Shown: piece by piece, positions 24,501-32,962 of the stretch | Numbering within the stretch: position 1 is the first letter of the stretch | How the letters are laid out: each line of letters begins with the position of its first letter | Assembly (NCBI GenBank): GCA_040388665.1 | Contig: JAZKBL010000013.1 | Location: 1 to 64,000 of the forward strand | Direction of reading: 5' to 3' | Length of the DNA stretch: 64,000 nt | Origin: DAHVFY01 sp040388665 | Lineage (GTDB): Bacteria; Chlamydiota; Chlamydiia; Chlamydiales; Rhabdochlamydiaceae | Translations under genes and position numbers: made by a program | The notes under the pieces: generated by a model | Database searches by the model: none | Seen by the model: the letters and a program-made list of their open reading frames with translations, nothing else | What the model was told of the DNA's origin: nothing

Positions 24501-26463
24501 TAAAAGCTTTGAAGGCGGTAAATTCCAACACGAAACGTACTTAAATAACTTAGAAGATGTACCTGAAATCTTTAAGGAAAAAGAGTTTCAGGAGGCTCTT
24601 TTAGAATTAATCAATGAGCCTTTATCTTTAAATAATCTTGAAAAAATCCACCTTTCGAGCACTCCTATTTGGCGAAAATTAGGAATGGCACGTCTTTCTG
24701 ACGAGCAATTTTTAGAGTATATGATCACAGATTTAAAAGAGGATCAAATCAATAACACGATCCGAAACCGTTTTAAGGAAATTTGCAGCAAGTCCGCTGA
24801 AAAATGCGCTAGAGCCTATCTTAAATTCTCTTCAAAAGAGTTTTTAAAAGAATCGGACAAGATCATGAAAGCGCTGTCCCTTGAAAGTCCTTTTAAACAA
24901 AAAATTCTTGCAGCCCTCTTTGAGCAACATGCGGCAAAGGATAAAAAATCTAAAGAAGAATTAACCGATCTGATAAAAACGACAAAAAAATATTGTAAAG
25001 CTGACATTTCTCTTTGCACCACAGTTTCTGATGAACTTCTTAAAAAAATTGAATTAAAAGAATCTTTCACTAAAAACCTCTTCTACAGCACCTGCCAGCT
25101 TCTGCATGCTTTAAAAAAAGAAGACCGCTTGCGTTTAATGGCTCCTCTAATCCAAAAAGCTGTTCAATCTAATTTTTTAGAGGATGCTCAAGTTTATTTA
25201 GAAGAGCAATTCGAAAGTTTTCTAGATCTTCCTAATAAACAATTGGCGCTCGCATTGAAAGGATTAAAAGTTTCAAAAGATCAAGCATCTCTGATTTTTG
25301 ATAAAGCGCTTAAAGAAGAGAATCTCCAAACAAAAGCTGAACTACTCACCTATAGCTTTGAATTTCTTTTAAATGAGCCTTCTTTTGAGACCGCCAGCTC
25401 TTGTTTTGATATACTTAACAACACTCTTTTTTCACCGGAGCAATTAATACAAAACGCGCATTTTTTTCTTAAAATTCAATTAGATCGCTCTTCCAAACAA
25501 TTATCTGCGGATCTTGTTTTTTCACATATGTTATCTGTTATTAAAGAACATCCAAAATCTAATCTAGATGCCCACTTAAGGGTATTTATTTTAAATAACT
25601 GGAAATATTTTCAAACAGCAAGCCTTTGTGATGCTAATGCTATAGATGACTTAAGCTTTTCTCAAGAAATTGCAGCCAAATTAAAGGCAGCTAATAACGC
25701 GTACACCAAAGCTGTAAAAGAAAAAAAACAAAAGTCTGAACCTGTAAATTTAGGGCCTCTTATGACTTCTCTATTTTCTGGATTTAATTTAGTCCCTCTA
25801 GAACAAGCTGCAGCTTGTGAAGAAGCTGAAAATGACATATACCGTTTTTACCATTTCTTGACTCTTCTTGATAATCCTCTCTGTTTTGGACCGCCTTATA
25901 TGTTCATTATACAATCAAAAATTGCAATTGCAGAACAGCTAGGCTCCCCTCATCTTTGGGAACAAGATATGGCAAGAACTTTTCATACAGACTGGAAAAA
26001 TTATAGAAACGAAACTGCCATAAAATTCATCACACACATCACTTTACAATCGCTGCATGTGAGACTGACAGATCCTACAGAATTTAATATAACAAAAGCC
26101 CAAGAAATCCTTATAGAAGGAACTCAAGGCGCAGCTTTAGAAGAATCCTTCATTCTAGAAGCTCAGAAAAAAATCAGCCAGCATTTGCCCGCATGGAAAA
26201 AAACAGACTTTGAAAGCAAAATGGTCGCAGCTTTAAAAAAAGGAGGATATCGACCTTCAGCTTCACTTACATTAGCAAAAAATTTCGCAGCATTCTTAGA
26301 CTCTTCGCCAAACAATGAAAAATCAACTCTTAATAACTTAACTTCTTATCTTAAAGAAACAAATTTTTCTCTAAAAAATCTTCAGGAGCTTAACGACGAA
26401 ACCAAAATAAATTCCACTCCAAACAGACCCTCAAAAAAAAGAAAAATCGCAAATAACACTTAA
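21505..26463 (+). CDS. Giant protein with N-terminal nucleotidyltransferase motif and internal duplication
   Basis: A 1652-aa protein with no named family I recognise. Residues about 65-165 carry the nucleotidyltransferase-fold pattern: YGTGASPRKAYNDIDIGI (Gly86/Gly88, then Asp97 and Asp99) and KLDIVVIK (Asp155), the usual three metal-binding acids of Pol-beta-like enzymes. A helical region follows. Residues about 375-620 and 630-875 are a tandem duplication with a period of 255 residues, each ending in GWDAQLNPLIK and LLEKG..L.SEKL. The rest is Leu/Lys-rich helical sequence without membrane segments or a signal peptide. The tail is basic (RPSKKRKIANN), resembling a nuclear localisation signal. 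The motif suggests nucleotide transfer, possibly by an effector, but the target is unknown. Confidence 0.7.
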   Translation: MSMIISSNSVSVQHINSEVAAIKPPKNLPLEGEALEKFDELNSIMLTCNEALSKDKIPFRVDTFRDQLINRFLNLKIIPIEHYFYGTGASPRKAYNDIDIGIKVRNDADLEQAPRAIVYTLKQLGHEQYLIEETRYSDDKKSVTITISTHPKKLDIVVIKEEPEDAIEDKPKILCDSSVTCRHIVSCDGVNFVRVLGEYDIKEAEDLLEISKFTIKPLAHALIMANGLFRYCKLLMKGLLGDNEEIESTFCQGFANKYIHPNFEEGRHLIERILTFTKKFSQPEALAFLLTLENVLSRSELRDKETYCSILRSFIPNWDEEKTAIFLDACGNDYKKIEDKTKPHLPPRYLLHTKDTSLAIEPSPSCIKDLLSKNTLEDTRLALDFIENMNDYPAEILSTVLRSAVKYDMQLIATTLFYNNIGKLFQLDKNKLLSLTRVFPKSRYAHLVQLLLTQDLLRYIDALDDYFQGKGLETKKEQEKLLKLAKVPLQFNHENIIEDLLDSSNMEWFSIGLKKTSSERIIRYILESDLLENRKDLIIEKILACHHVNPMDLIKCLDKLGWDAQLNPLIKTEISAAITTGNFGFACQLLEKGNLLLSEKLTFALQIEPKNRSHFWLEITRIEHLLAKGSLKTVNLALGFIKGMQNCPAETIEKGIRAAIKYKMLGIAHDLFHDNIAQLFTLDRAQLFSLVQIFSKNKYVSLVKHLLNRDLSAYIYALKDYFQNKGSEARKEQEYLLKLADVPLQLNNDDIVEDLLRSSSKEWFVIGLNKTSSKRIMEYLIENDVPENYKDVIIEKLLTYDGSNPIVLIKCLNKFGWDAQLNPLIKSHIIASLEIGNFDFVYQLLEKGKLLPSEKLFFALQIKTEHSGHLCFSLAQNSNLSDQEKVFFHLIETGLFEKALNLVDKISIPKLINALTKIREKSLSKGSVYLSDLILSTILSENAAPSMSIMITGIEQLVRASMYSRVFFYLKVHFKNRPHKDKIEILRVLENIPAIAFFLKSFEGGKFQHETYLNNLEDVPEIFKEKEFQEALLELINEPLSLNNLEKIHLSSTPIWRKLGMARLSDEQFLEYMITDLKEDQINNTIRNRFKEICSKSAEKCARAYLKFSSKEFLKESDKIMKALSLESPFKQKILAALFEQHAAKDKKSKEELTDLIKTTKKYCKADISLCTTVSDELLKKIELKESFTKNLFYSTCQLLHALKKEDRLRLMAPLIQKAVQSNFLEDAQVYLEEQFESFLDLPNKQLALALKGLKVSKDQASLIFDKALKEENLQTKAELLTYSFEFLLNEPSFETASSCFDILNNTLFSPEQLIQNAHFFLKIQLDRSSKQLSADLVFSHMLSVIKEHPKSNLDAHLRVFILNNWKYFQTASLCDANAIDDLSFSQEIAAKLKAANNAYTKAVKEKKQKSEPVNLGPLMTSLFSGFNLVPLEQAAACEEAENDIYRFYHFLTLLDNPLCFGPPYMFIIQSKIAIAEQLGSPHLWEQDMARTFHTDWKNYRNETAIKFITHITLQSLHVRLTDPTEFNITKAQEILIEGTQGAALEESFILEAQKKISQHLPAWKKTDFESKMVAALKKGGYRPSASLTLAKNFAAFLDSSPNNEKSTLNNLTSYLKETNFSLKNLQELNDETKINSTPNRPSKKRKIANNT

Positions 26464-26510
26464 GAGGGAGTTGCTGGAAATTTTCTTTACACTCATAATG
26501 AAAAAAACTT

Positions 26511-27419
26511 ATGAAAAAGACACTTGCTAGCTTACTTGTTCCCTTATCGCTTTGTGCGACTGATTATGTCTTTGTGGATCTTGACCATCCTTGGGAAGTT
26601 GATCGGAAGTATCCTTGGCATTTTGAAGTGGATGGAAGAGCTGTTGCGACGGCTGATTTCGAAGATTTAAAAGGTTCCAAGCTCCATTACAAGGATGCGC
26701 ATGCGTTTGGATATTACAGCCGATTTTGGAATGAAAAAAATGCGTTCTCTCTACAGCTCGGCTACACCTATATGCAACTTGATTGGGATAAAAGTGCACG
26801 GGGAATCGAGCAGAATCACTTTCATTTAGGCTTGGCTTCTTTGGCATTCATTTCCAACGCGCTTGATAGATGGCGTTTTATTGTAAATCTTGGAATGACA
26901 GTTGATACAACAACATTTGACTTTGGACATTCCTCCGTCTATTACACGCTTCTTTGGGGAAGATATAGCTTTCTAAAAAATGTCGGAGTGCATGCAGGCT
27001 TTTTTGGATTTACAGGCGTCCATACAACGTATTTTTTGCCCGTTCTTGGTTTTGACTTTCAGATCAATCCTAAGTGGAGACTTAACGCGATTTTCCCTCT
27101 TGATTTTTCCCTCTCTTATAATTTTGACCCCTCTTGGGAAGCCGCACTTTCCTGGGCAACATTTGGAGGACCCTACCGCTACCCTTGGAGAGTCAATGGG
27201 GGCCACGGTCAATTCCGTGATGCCGTCATCGAAGTGTACGCCAATGGCCTTGAGCTTGACCTCAACTATAATTACCGCAGAAACTTCTTTGCCGGCATTG
27301 GCGCTGGCTGGAACTTCGGCGGCTGGATCCTCGTGCGCGACCACAACGGCCACCACGGCAAGTACTACGACTTCAACACCGCCCCCTACATCCAAGCCAA
27401 TCTAGCTATTACCTTCTAA
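26511..27419 (+). CDS. Putative outer-membrane beta-barrel protein
   Basis: A 302-aa protein with a short signal-like N terminus (MKKTLASLLVPLSLCA). It continues as alternating aromatic and polar strands (FGYYSRFW, FSLQLGYTYMQLDW, WRFIVNLGMTV, FFAGIGAGWNFGGW) and ends in a terminal Phe (IQANLAITF), the classical barrel insertion signal. I do not recognise a named porin family. The many Trp, Tyr, Gly and His residues fit surface exposure. Stands 47 bases after the NTase giant and might share its transcript. Confidence 0.75.
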   Translation: MKKTLASLLVPLSLCATDYVFVDLDHPWEVDRKYPWHFEVDGRAVATADFEDLKGSKLHYKDAHAFGYYSRFWNEKNAFSLQLGYTYMQLDWDKSARGIEQNHFHLGLASLAFISNALDRWRFIVNLGMTVDTTTFDFGHSSVYYTLLWGRYSFLKNVGVHAGFFGFTGVHTTYFLPVLGFDFQINPKWRLNAIFPLDFSLSYNFDPSWEAALSWATFGGPYRYPWRVNGGHGQFRDAVIEVYANGLELDLNYNYRRNFFAGIGAGWNFGGWILVRDHNGHHGKYYDFNTAPYIQANLAITF

Positions 27420-27453
27420 CTCACCTTACGCGCTTAATTTACTACACATAAAA

Positions 27454-27475
27454 CCCGAGCCAGGGTTGGCTCGGG
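27454..27475 (-). terminator. Terminator of the secreted-protein gene ending at 27495
   Basis: A perfect 9-bp GC-rich stem (27454-27462 with 27467-27475) and 4-base loop. Reading leftward it is followed by TTTTATG, which suits the minus-strand gene. It may also stop rightward transcripts. Confidence 0.75.
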
Positions 27476-27494
27476 CGTGCAGTCAACGTTGCAT

Positions 27495-28139
27495 CTAACG
27501 GGAAAGCTGGAAGGAATTGATGAAGTGGTTGAAGTGGTTTTCATCATAGCTTTGAATTGCACATTCCATTGCCATGAGATAAAGGTTGTTCTTAACCATC
27601 AGGGCTCTGCCTTTAAAGTAGACATTGCCTGTACGGATGAAGAAGTCTAGACCATTATGACCATCAACAAGCACGAGATCTGCAAAAATAAGCTGATTGC
27701 TAGGGTTGTGGCTTAGTATCCCATTTAAAAAACCCTCCAAGCTCATTTGTGCATAGGACTCATCAACAAATTCAGGATATTGAGCAACAAGCAACATAAA
27801 TACAGTTTGTTTATCTAAAGGACAGATGTAAGCGTCATAAATCAGATCATAGCCTTCATCAGAAAGTGACATTTTCTCACTCACGTGTTCTGGTTGATCG
27901 GGAAAACTTAAAGAGCATTTTCCAGGAGCTGAATGAAATTCCTGCCATTCGTTGCTATAATCGATAAGATTTGATTGCACTTCTGCAATTGTTTCAACTT
28001 GTAGAGTTTCTTCTACGAGTTGTCCTGTTTGCACTCCTTCTACCTGCTCATTTGCTGAAACAGGATTAGAGAGAGCGATAACTGATAAGGCTGATGTAAA
28101 AACGAGCCCTTTAACAAAAAGATATAATTTATTTTCCAT
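27495..28139 (-). CDS. Secreted protein of unknown function
   Basis: A 214-aa protein. I start at ATG 28139 (MENKLYLFVKGLVFTSALSVIALSNPVSA), which gives a clean signal peptide cleaved after about residue 29; the longer open frame upstream runs back into the neighbouring gene. The mature part (WQEFHSAPGKCSLSFPDQPEHVSEKMSL, then YFKGRALMVKNNLYLMAMEC) resembles small periplasmic proteins that begin with a FPG/FPxxPE block, but I cannot name a function. It starts 8 bases after the YIP1-like gene and is probably in its operon. Confidence 0.75.
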   Translation of the reverse strand: MENKLYLFVKGLVFTSALSVIALSNPVSANEQVEGVQTGQLVEETLQVETIAEVQSNLIDYSNEWQEFHSAPGKCSLSFPDQPEHVSEKMSLSDEGYDLIYDAYICPLDKQTVFMLLVAQYPEFVDESYAQMSLEGFLNGILSHNPSNQLIFADLVLVDGHNGLDFFIRTGNVYFKGRALMVKNNLYLMAMECAIQSYDENHFNHFINSFQLSR

Positions 28140-28147
28140 ATTTTCCC

Positions 28148-28801
28148 CTACTGCACGATTCCTAATTGCGTTGAACCTTGCGACCACCAAAAAATCCAAG
28201 CCAGGATCCAAACGATGATTGCTACTAATATAAAAACGATCACGACATTTAACAGACCTTTCCAAGCAGAAAAGCCCTGGACTTCCCCAATAGACTTAAC
28301 TAAAATGACAAATCCCCAAACAGATGCTACCGCCTGAACCAAAAAGGCTAGGAGGACGACAGCTAACGCAGATCCAACAAAAGTTGATTCTGCAAAAGAT
28401 TCAAGAAAGACCGCGCCTCGAAATGATGCTACAAGTAAAAGCCACATCAAAATACTTACGATATTTGTGACGTTCGACCAAGCAAGCGCTGCTCTAATTT
28501 GCTGAAAGGACCCTTTGCCGCCGAGAAGACGTCCTGTCCATTCAATAAGTTTGCCTGCGATACCAAACCCTATAAGTCCTATAAAAACTGAAAAAACAAG
28601 AGACCCTAAAAGGACTGCTCCCCAAGGTAAGTATGCGCCCAAAGAAAAATTTTGTGAAAAATGAAGAAGGGTTGCAAAACCGTAGATACCAGAAAGCAAG
28701 TAAATGTGATATTTGGGATCCACTTGAATGATCTCGCGGATTGTTTCGCGAGGCTTTACCCACATCTTTAACCAAGGATTCGTATTTAATTTACCCGCCA
28801 T
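28148..28801 (-). CDS. YIP1-family membrane protein
   Basis: A 217-aa integral membrane protein. The N terminus (NPWLKMWVKPRETIREIIQVDP) is the typical lead-in of bacterial Yip1-domain proteins, followed by about five membrane helices, with GKGSFQQIRAALAWSNVTNIVSIL as the conserved loop and W..VILVKSIGEVQGFSAWKGLLNVV near the end. Function of bacterial Yip1 proteins is poorly known. The gene heads a two-gene unit with the secreted protein downstream. The gap 28802-28953 holds only the next gene's terminator. Confidence 0.85.
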   Translation of the reverse strand: MAGKLNTNPWLKMWVKPRETIREIIQVDPKYHIYLLSGIYGFATLLHFSQNFSLGAYLPWGAVLLGSLVFSVFIGLIGFGIAGKLIEWTGRLLGGKGSFQQIRAALAWSNVTNIVSILMWLLLVASFRGAVFLESFAESTFVGSALAVVLLAFLVQAVASVWGFVILVKSIGEVQGFSAWKGLLNVVIVFILVAIIVWILAWIFWWSQGSTQLGIVQ

Positions 28802-28894
28802 TTCAACCTCCTGTCGGAATTAACCGCCCCATGGTCTTATGTTAGGTTTAAAAAATTAACTTGGCAAGAAAAAAAAAGAAACAAATAAAAAAAG

Positions 28895-28926
28895 AGCAGA
28901 GTAATTTACATTTAAAATACTCTGCT
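28895..28926 (-). terminator. Terminator of the small acidic protein gene
   Basis: Stem 28895-28903 with 28918-28926 (AGCAGAGTA and its complement). Leftward it is followed by CTTTTTTTATTT. Confidence 0.85.
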
Positions 28927-28953
28927 AAAAATAGATAGATAATTGAAAAAAAA

Positions 28954-29163
28954 TTAATTGCTGTCGTTATTCTCTATTTGAGAATCATCTTCAGCATCGT
29001 CTTCTTCCATGATAATGACATCATCATCTTCATCAGAGCCATCCTCATGTCCCTTGTTATCATCTTGGGTTTGACTCGGGACGTCCTGTGTTTGTGAAGA
29101 AGAAGAGTCAGCATAAACGGATGTTACTAGAGCTAACAGACTTAGTATTAGATATTTTTTCAT
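28954..29163 (-). CDS. Small secreted acidic protein
   Basis: A 69-aa protein with a signal peptide (MKKYLILSLLALVTSVYA). The mature chain of about 50 residues contains a short SQTQD repeat (SSSQTQDVPSQTQDDN) and a very acidic Asp/Glu stretch (DGSDEDDDVIIMEEDDAEDD). No family recognised. It has its own terminator and an ATG followed by a clean secretion signal, so it is likely real. Possible roles such as cation binding are guesses. Confidence 0.65.
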   Translation of the reverse strand: MKKYLILSLLALVTSVYADSSSSQTQDVPSQTQDDNKGHEDGSDEDDDVIIMEEDDAEDDSQIENNDSN

Positions 29164-29250
29164 AAAACAAAAACCTCATGTAGTGGATTCAATCTTTCAT
29201 GAACATTATTCCTAAACAGTTAATTTTTTCAAATCTCAAATATTCATGTT

Positions 29251-29328
29251 CCTTTGCATCTTTGCGTTGAACTTTTAGAGCTTTCAAGTTTGATAATTGA
29301 AAAATTTCAACGCAAAGATGCAAAGGAA
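29251..29328. repeat. Inverted repeat element B (CTTTGCG family)
   Basis: Two 22-base arms (29251-29272 and 29307-29328) are perfect reverse complements around a 34-base AT-rich spacer. It lies between divergent genes, so it is not simply a terminator. Confidence 0.9.
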
Positions 29329-29406
29329 GATAATAAAAACAATTTATTATAATATTGAAATTAAAGCTGAATTAAATAAGAATAAAAATAAGAGGAAGGT
29401 GTTTTT

Positions 29407-29784
29407 ATGAAAGCAAATAAAAGAGTTTCGAGTGAATCTAATTATATTAAAAAAGGGGAAGAAAAGGCACTCGAAAAACAGGAGCTCAAAGACTTACATC
29501 ATAAAATCAACATGGAACTCAACACGTTCTTAGTTTTAAGAGAGGAAGGAACAACCCAACAGTTAGCCCTTTCAAGTCAAAAAGCCAAAAGTCTTGTTTT
29601 AAAGCATGGTCCCGAAATGATCTCTCTTGCAGAAAAAATTGGAGATAATTTGCCCTCTAGTGTGGATCATTACATCAATAGTGTAAGCGCCATCCTCCAT
29701 TCCGCTTTTGGATGGATTGATGAAGCTGTGATTCACGATTATTTCATCTCGTCACAAAGACTCGCTCAAGAGACACATCTCTAG
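29407..29784 (+). CDS. Small cytoplasmic helical protein, unknown
   Basis: A 125-aa hydrophilic protein with good ribosome site (GAGGAAGG about 8 bases before ATG 29407). No signal peptide, membrane helix or known motif; it is Lys/Glu-rich at first (EEKALEKQELKDLHHKINMELNTFLVLREEG) and looks helical throughout. Its last 33 bases overlap the end of the convergent epimerase gene. Function unknown. Confidence 0.6.
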   Translation: MKANKRVSSESNYIKKGEEKALEKQELKDLHHKINMELNTFLVLREEGTTQQLALSSQKAKSLVLKHGPEMISLAEKIGDNLPSSVDHYINSVSAILHSAFGWIDEAVIHDYFISSQRLAQETHL

Positions 29785-30651
29785 GGTCGGGCAAGAAAAT
29801 GCGTAACCGCTCTTCAAGAGTTTTGCAGGATATACTTTCTGAGAAGCTAAAAGAAGCTCATCTGCTATTTCTCCGGTTAAAGCGCGTAGAAAAGGAGCTG
29901 GGATACGAAGCCAAATCTTTTTCTTTAAATGCTTTGCTAAAATCTGTGAAAATTCTCGCTGCATGACTGGAAAAGGAGCTGTTACATTAACCGGTCCTTC
30001 AAGAGTCTCCTCTGCAAGAATATGGCGTATAATTTTAAGCAGGTCTTTTAAAGCAATAAAACTTATGTATTGCTTACCGGATCCAAGTACGCTCCCCAAG
30101 CCGCAGCGGTAAAGCGGGAGCATTTTTTTTAGCATACCCCCTTGACGGCTTAATACAGCGCCAAGGCGCATAGAAACCACACGAACACCTCTACTTGCAA
30201 TAGCATTTGTTGCAGATTCCCACTTTGCGCACGTATCAGCTAAAAAACCTTTTCCTTGAGGGCTTGTTTCTATGAGGCTCTCATCCCCTCTATCTCCATA
30301 AAACCCCACAGCTGACGCTGTAATAAAAGTCTTGGGAGGGCGATGGAGCCTTAAAAGAACTTCAGATAAAAGCCATGTATCTCTACATCTGCTTAAGAAA
30401 ATTTCTTGTTTGCGTTTTTTTGTCCATCTTCCATCTAGAATATTTTTACCGGAAAAATGGATAACAGCATCAAAATCTTCAAAATCCTCCTTCTGTACTT
30501 CCCCATTTACAGGGTTCCAATACACGGCGTTTTGAAAATGAAGCTCTTTTTTTGAGCGAACAAGACGGGCCACATCATGGCCCTGTCTTTTTAAATATTC
30601 ATAACATGAACTTCCAATGAAACCATGAGTTCCGCTGATCAGTATTCGCAT
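29752..30651 (-). CDS. TIGR01777-type NAD-dependent epimerase/SDR (YfcH-like)
   Basis: A 299-aa extended SDR protein. The N terminus MRILISGTHGFIGSSCYEYLKRQGHDV holds the GxxGxxG dinucleotide loop. VIHFSGKNILDGRWTKKRKQEIFLSR and FITASAVGFYGDRGDE (Ser and Tyr in the active-site pattern) are diagnostic of the YfcH subfamily, as are KWESA and GPVNVTAPFPVMQREFSQILAKHLKK. The real substrate of the family is unknown. It follows the DUF378 gene by 6 bases and converges on the 29407 gene with a 33-base overlap. Confidence 0.9.
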   Translation of the reverse strand: MRILISGTHGFIGSSCYEYLKRQGHDVARLVRSKKELHFQNAVYWNPVNGEVQKEDFEDFDAVIHFSGKNILDGRWTKKRKQEIFLSRCRDTWLLSEVLLRLHRPPKTFITASAVGFYGDRGDESLIETSPQGKGFLADTCAKWESATNAIASRGVRVVSMRLGAVLSRQGGMLKKMLPLYRCGLGSVLGSGKQYISFIALKDLLKIIRHILAEETLEGPVNVTAPFPVMQREFSQILAKHLKKKIWLRIPAPFLRALTGEIADELLLASQKVYPAKLLKSGYAFSCPTLEMCLLSESL

Positions 30652-30657
30652 GATATG

Positions 30658-30921
30658 CTATTTACAGCAACCGCCGCCCTTTTTGTTTTTATCTGAACAG
30701 CATTCCGCACAGCAGCAACATCCTTTCATGCAGCGGCAAGAGAATCCTAAAATCCACACAGCAGCAAGGCCGATAATCGCATAAACAAGTCGGCTTAAAG
30801 GCTGTGTGTTACCATGAAAAATCCATGCAACGAGATCAAATTGAAAAAATCCCCATAGACCCCAATTTAAAGCACCGACAATCACAAGTAAAAAGCAGAG
30901 CACACTCAAACATCTTTTCAT
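30658..30921 (-). CDS. DUF378-family small membrane protein with Cys-rich tail
   Basis: An 87-aa protein with two membrane helices (LCFLLVIVGALNWGLWGFFQFDLVAWIF and LSRLVYAIIGLAAVWILGF), the DUF378 signature being VGALNWGL. The last 28 residues contain ten cysteines in clusters (CRCMKGCCCC, CC, CC) with Lys and Gly. The tail would suit metal binding and is not typical of DUF378. First gene of a pair with the epimerase. Confidence 0.8.
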   Translation of the reverse strand: MKRCLSVLCFLLVIVGALNWGLWGFFQFDLVAWIFHGNTQPLSRLVYAIIGLAAVWILGFSCRCMKGCCCCAECCSDKNKKGGGCCK

Positions 30922-31028
30922 AAACTACCTCCATATTCTTAATAGTACGGAATCAAGTTAAATTTTTTAAAGGTTTCTTATTTTTAGCTTGCACATAAAA
31001 CACATAAATAATTGATTATTAACATCTT

Positions 31029-31130
31029 TTTCTCTTTCCTTTGCGCCTTCGCGTCTCTGCGTCCATACTTTTACCCATAAGTTTTTCAACGCAAAGGAGC
31101 TAAGGCGCCAAGGCGCAAAGGAAAGGAAAA
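31029..31130. repeat. Inverted repeat element C (CTTTGCG family), degenerate
   Basis: The left arm (about 31029-31062) and right arm (about 31087-31130) share TTTCCTTTGCGCCTT and its complement plus further partial pairing. It lies in the 274-base gap between divergent genes (30922-31195). Confidence 0.75.
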
Positions 31131-31195
31131 ATGTCAATCTTGTTTTATTTTTTATCTTTGACGTCTAATGGTTTGTGAAGATAGAATGCTCTTTT

Positions 31196-31489
31196 ATGTT
31201 TAATGAAAAAGAACTTGAAAAACTAGCTCAGCTCTCTCGTATCGAATGTTCTGAAAAAGAAAAGGAGAAACTTCTCTCTAATCTAAGGCGGATCATTGCG
31301 TATGTTCAACTTCTAGATGAAGTAGATACTGAAGGGGTAAGCCCTTGTAATCACGTCCTTGAAAGCCATGTGAATGTCTTCCGTTTGGACGAAGTTGGCG
31401 AGTTGCTCTCTCGCGAAGATTTTCTAGCAAATGCTCCCGCTCACATTGGCGGCATGATTAAAGTCCCCCCTGTAATGAAAGAGAGATAA
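31196..31489 (+). CDS. gatC: Asp-tRNA(Asn)/Glu-tRNA(Gln) amidotransferase subunit C
   Basis: A 97-aa protein starting at ATG 31196 (MFNEKELEKLAQLSRIECSEKEKEKL), the canonical GatC start; a GTG 21 bases upstream is less likely. Family marks are LSNLRRIIAYVQLLDEVDTEGVSP and the C-terminal REDFLANAPAHIGGMIKVPPVM. GatC wraps around GatA and stabilises GatCAB, which amidates Glu-tRNA(Gln) and/or Asp-tRNA(Asn). Three bases separate it from gatA. Confidence 0.93.
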   Translation: MFNEKELEKLAQLSRIECSEKEKEKLLSNLRRIIAYVQLLDEVDTEGVSPCNHVLESHVNVFRLDEVGELLSREDFLANAPAHIGGMIKVPPVMKER

Positions 31490-31492
31490 GAG

Positions 31493-32962
31493 ATGTTTCG
31501 CAAATCAGCAAAAGAATTGCATCAGATATATAAGCAAGGAGAAGTCTCTGCTGTGGAAATTGCTGAAAATCTTCTCGCAAGGATCGAAAATCACGATTCT
31601 CAAATAGGTGCTTTTTTAACAGTTCTCTCCTCGCGCTTCTTAAAAAAAGCTCAAGAGCTCGATCATAAAAGGGCAGAAGGAAAACCTCTTGGCAAACTCG
31701 CTGGCATCCCTATCGCTGTTAAAGATAACATCCACATTAATAAAGAGCTCACCACCTGCGGCTCAAAGTTCCTTTCCAATTATAAAGCCCCCTTTAATGC
31801 AACCGTTATAGAGCTCATGGAAAGAGAAGATGCCTTAATCATCGGAAAAACAAATCTCGATGAGTTTGCCATGGGGTCTTCCACAGAAAATTCTGCGTTT
31901 AAACACACAAAAAATCCGTGGGATCTTAAATGTTCTCCAGGAGGATCTTCCGGAGGATCCGCTGCAGCTGTTGCCGCGCGCTTTTGCCCTCTTTCTCTTG
32001 GTAGCGACACCGGCGGCTCGATCCGTCAACCGGCGGCTTTATGCGGAATCGTCGGGTTTAAACCCTCTTATGGCAGAGTTTCCCGTTACGGACTTGTCGC
32101 TTTCGGCTCATCTTTAGATCAAATAGGGCCTTTAGCAACAAATAGCCAAGATGCTGCGCTTCTTATGGAAGTGCTCGGACAGCATTGCCCTAAAGATTCT
32201 ACAAGCATCAATGCACCGAGCGAGCATTATCTTAAGCTTCTTGACTCTCCCATCGAAAAGAAAAAAATTGGCATCCCTTTAGAATTTCTTAAAGACTTGA
32301 GTCCAGAAAGCCTGGATAATTTTAATAAAAGCATCGAGCATTTCAAAAAGCTAGGATTTGAAATTATTGATATCGACTTAAATGTTTTAAAATACTCAAT
32401 CGCTGTTTATTATATTCTCGCTACAGCAGAAGCTTCTACGAATCTCGCTCGTTTTGACGGAATAAGGTACGGAGTGCGCTCTTCCCGCGCAAAAACACTT
32501 GATGAAGTTTATGAGTTTTCTAAGCAAGAAGGTTTTGGAGAAGAAGTTAAAAACCGTATTCTTCTTGGGACTTATGTTCTCTCTTCCGGATACAAGGACG
32601 CATATTATAAGAAGGCGCAACAAGTACGCCGTTTGATGATTGATGGCTTTAAATCTGCCTTTTCTACGTGTTCTTTGATCGCTATGCCCTGTTCCCCAAT
32701 CCCTGCATTTTCTCTTGGTGCAATACAAGACCCCATTCAGATGTACTTACAAGACATCTACACGATTCCAGCAAATTTAGCAGGACTTCCCGCGATCAGC
32801 GTCCCCTCTGGCTTTAGCAAAGAGAATAAACCTTACGGCATTCAATTAATTGGCCCCCATATGTCTGATGCTCTCGTTCTTAAATGTGCTCATCTTTATG
32901 AAAAAGAAACAGGCTATGGAGCCCGCATCCCTCCCCTATTTGATTGCGAGGCTTCTATATGA
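31493..32962 (+). CDS. gatA: Glu-tRNA(Gln) amidotransferase subunit A
   Basis: A 489-aa amidase. The catalytic Ser-cisSer-Lys triad is readable: Lys77 (GIPIAVKDN), Ser152 and Ser176 within CSPGGSSGGSAAAVAA and SDTGGSIRQPAALCG. It releases ammonia from glutamine for transfer through a tunnel to GatB. The stop overlaps the gatB start as ATGA, indicating coupled translation. Confidence 0.96.
   Translation: MFRKSAKELHQIYKQGEVSAVEIAENLLARIENHDSQIGAFLTVLSSRFLKKAQELDHKRAEGKPLGKLAGIPIAVKDNIHINKELTTCGSKFLSNYKAPFNATVIELMEREDALIIGKTNLDEFAMGSSTENSAFKHTKNPWDLKCSPGGSSGGSAAAVAARFCPLSLGSDTGGSIRQPAALCGIVGFKPSYGRVSRYGLVAFGSSLDQIGPLATNSQDAALLMEVLGQHCPKDSTSINAPSEHYLKLLDSPIEKKKIGIPLEFLKDLSPESLDNFNKSIEHFKKLGFEIIDIDLNVLKYSIAVYYILATAEASTNLARFDGIRYGVRSSRAKTLDEVYEFSKQEGFGEEVKNRILLGTYVLSSGYKDAYYKKAQQVRRLMIDGFKSAFSTCSLIAMPCSPIPAFSLGAIQDPIQMYLQDIYTIPANLAGLPAISVPSGFSKENKPYGIQLIGPHMSDALVLKCAHLYEKETGYGARIPPLFDCEASI

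Noticed and set aside
31175..31195. GTG start for gatC
   Set aside because: The added residues are not family-like; ATG 31196 gives the canonical GatC N terminus.
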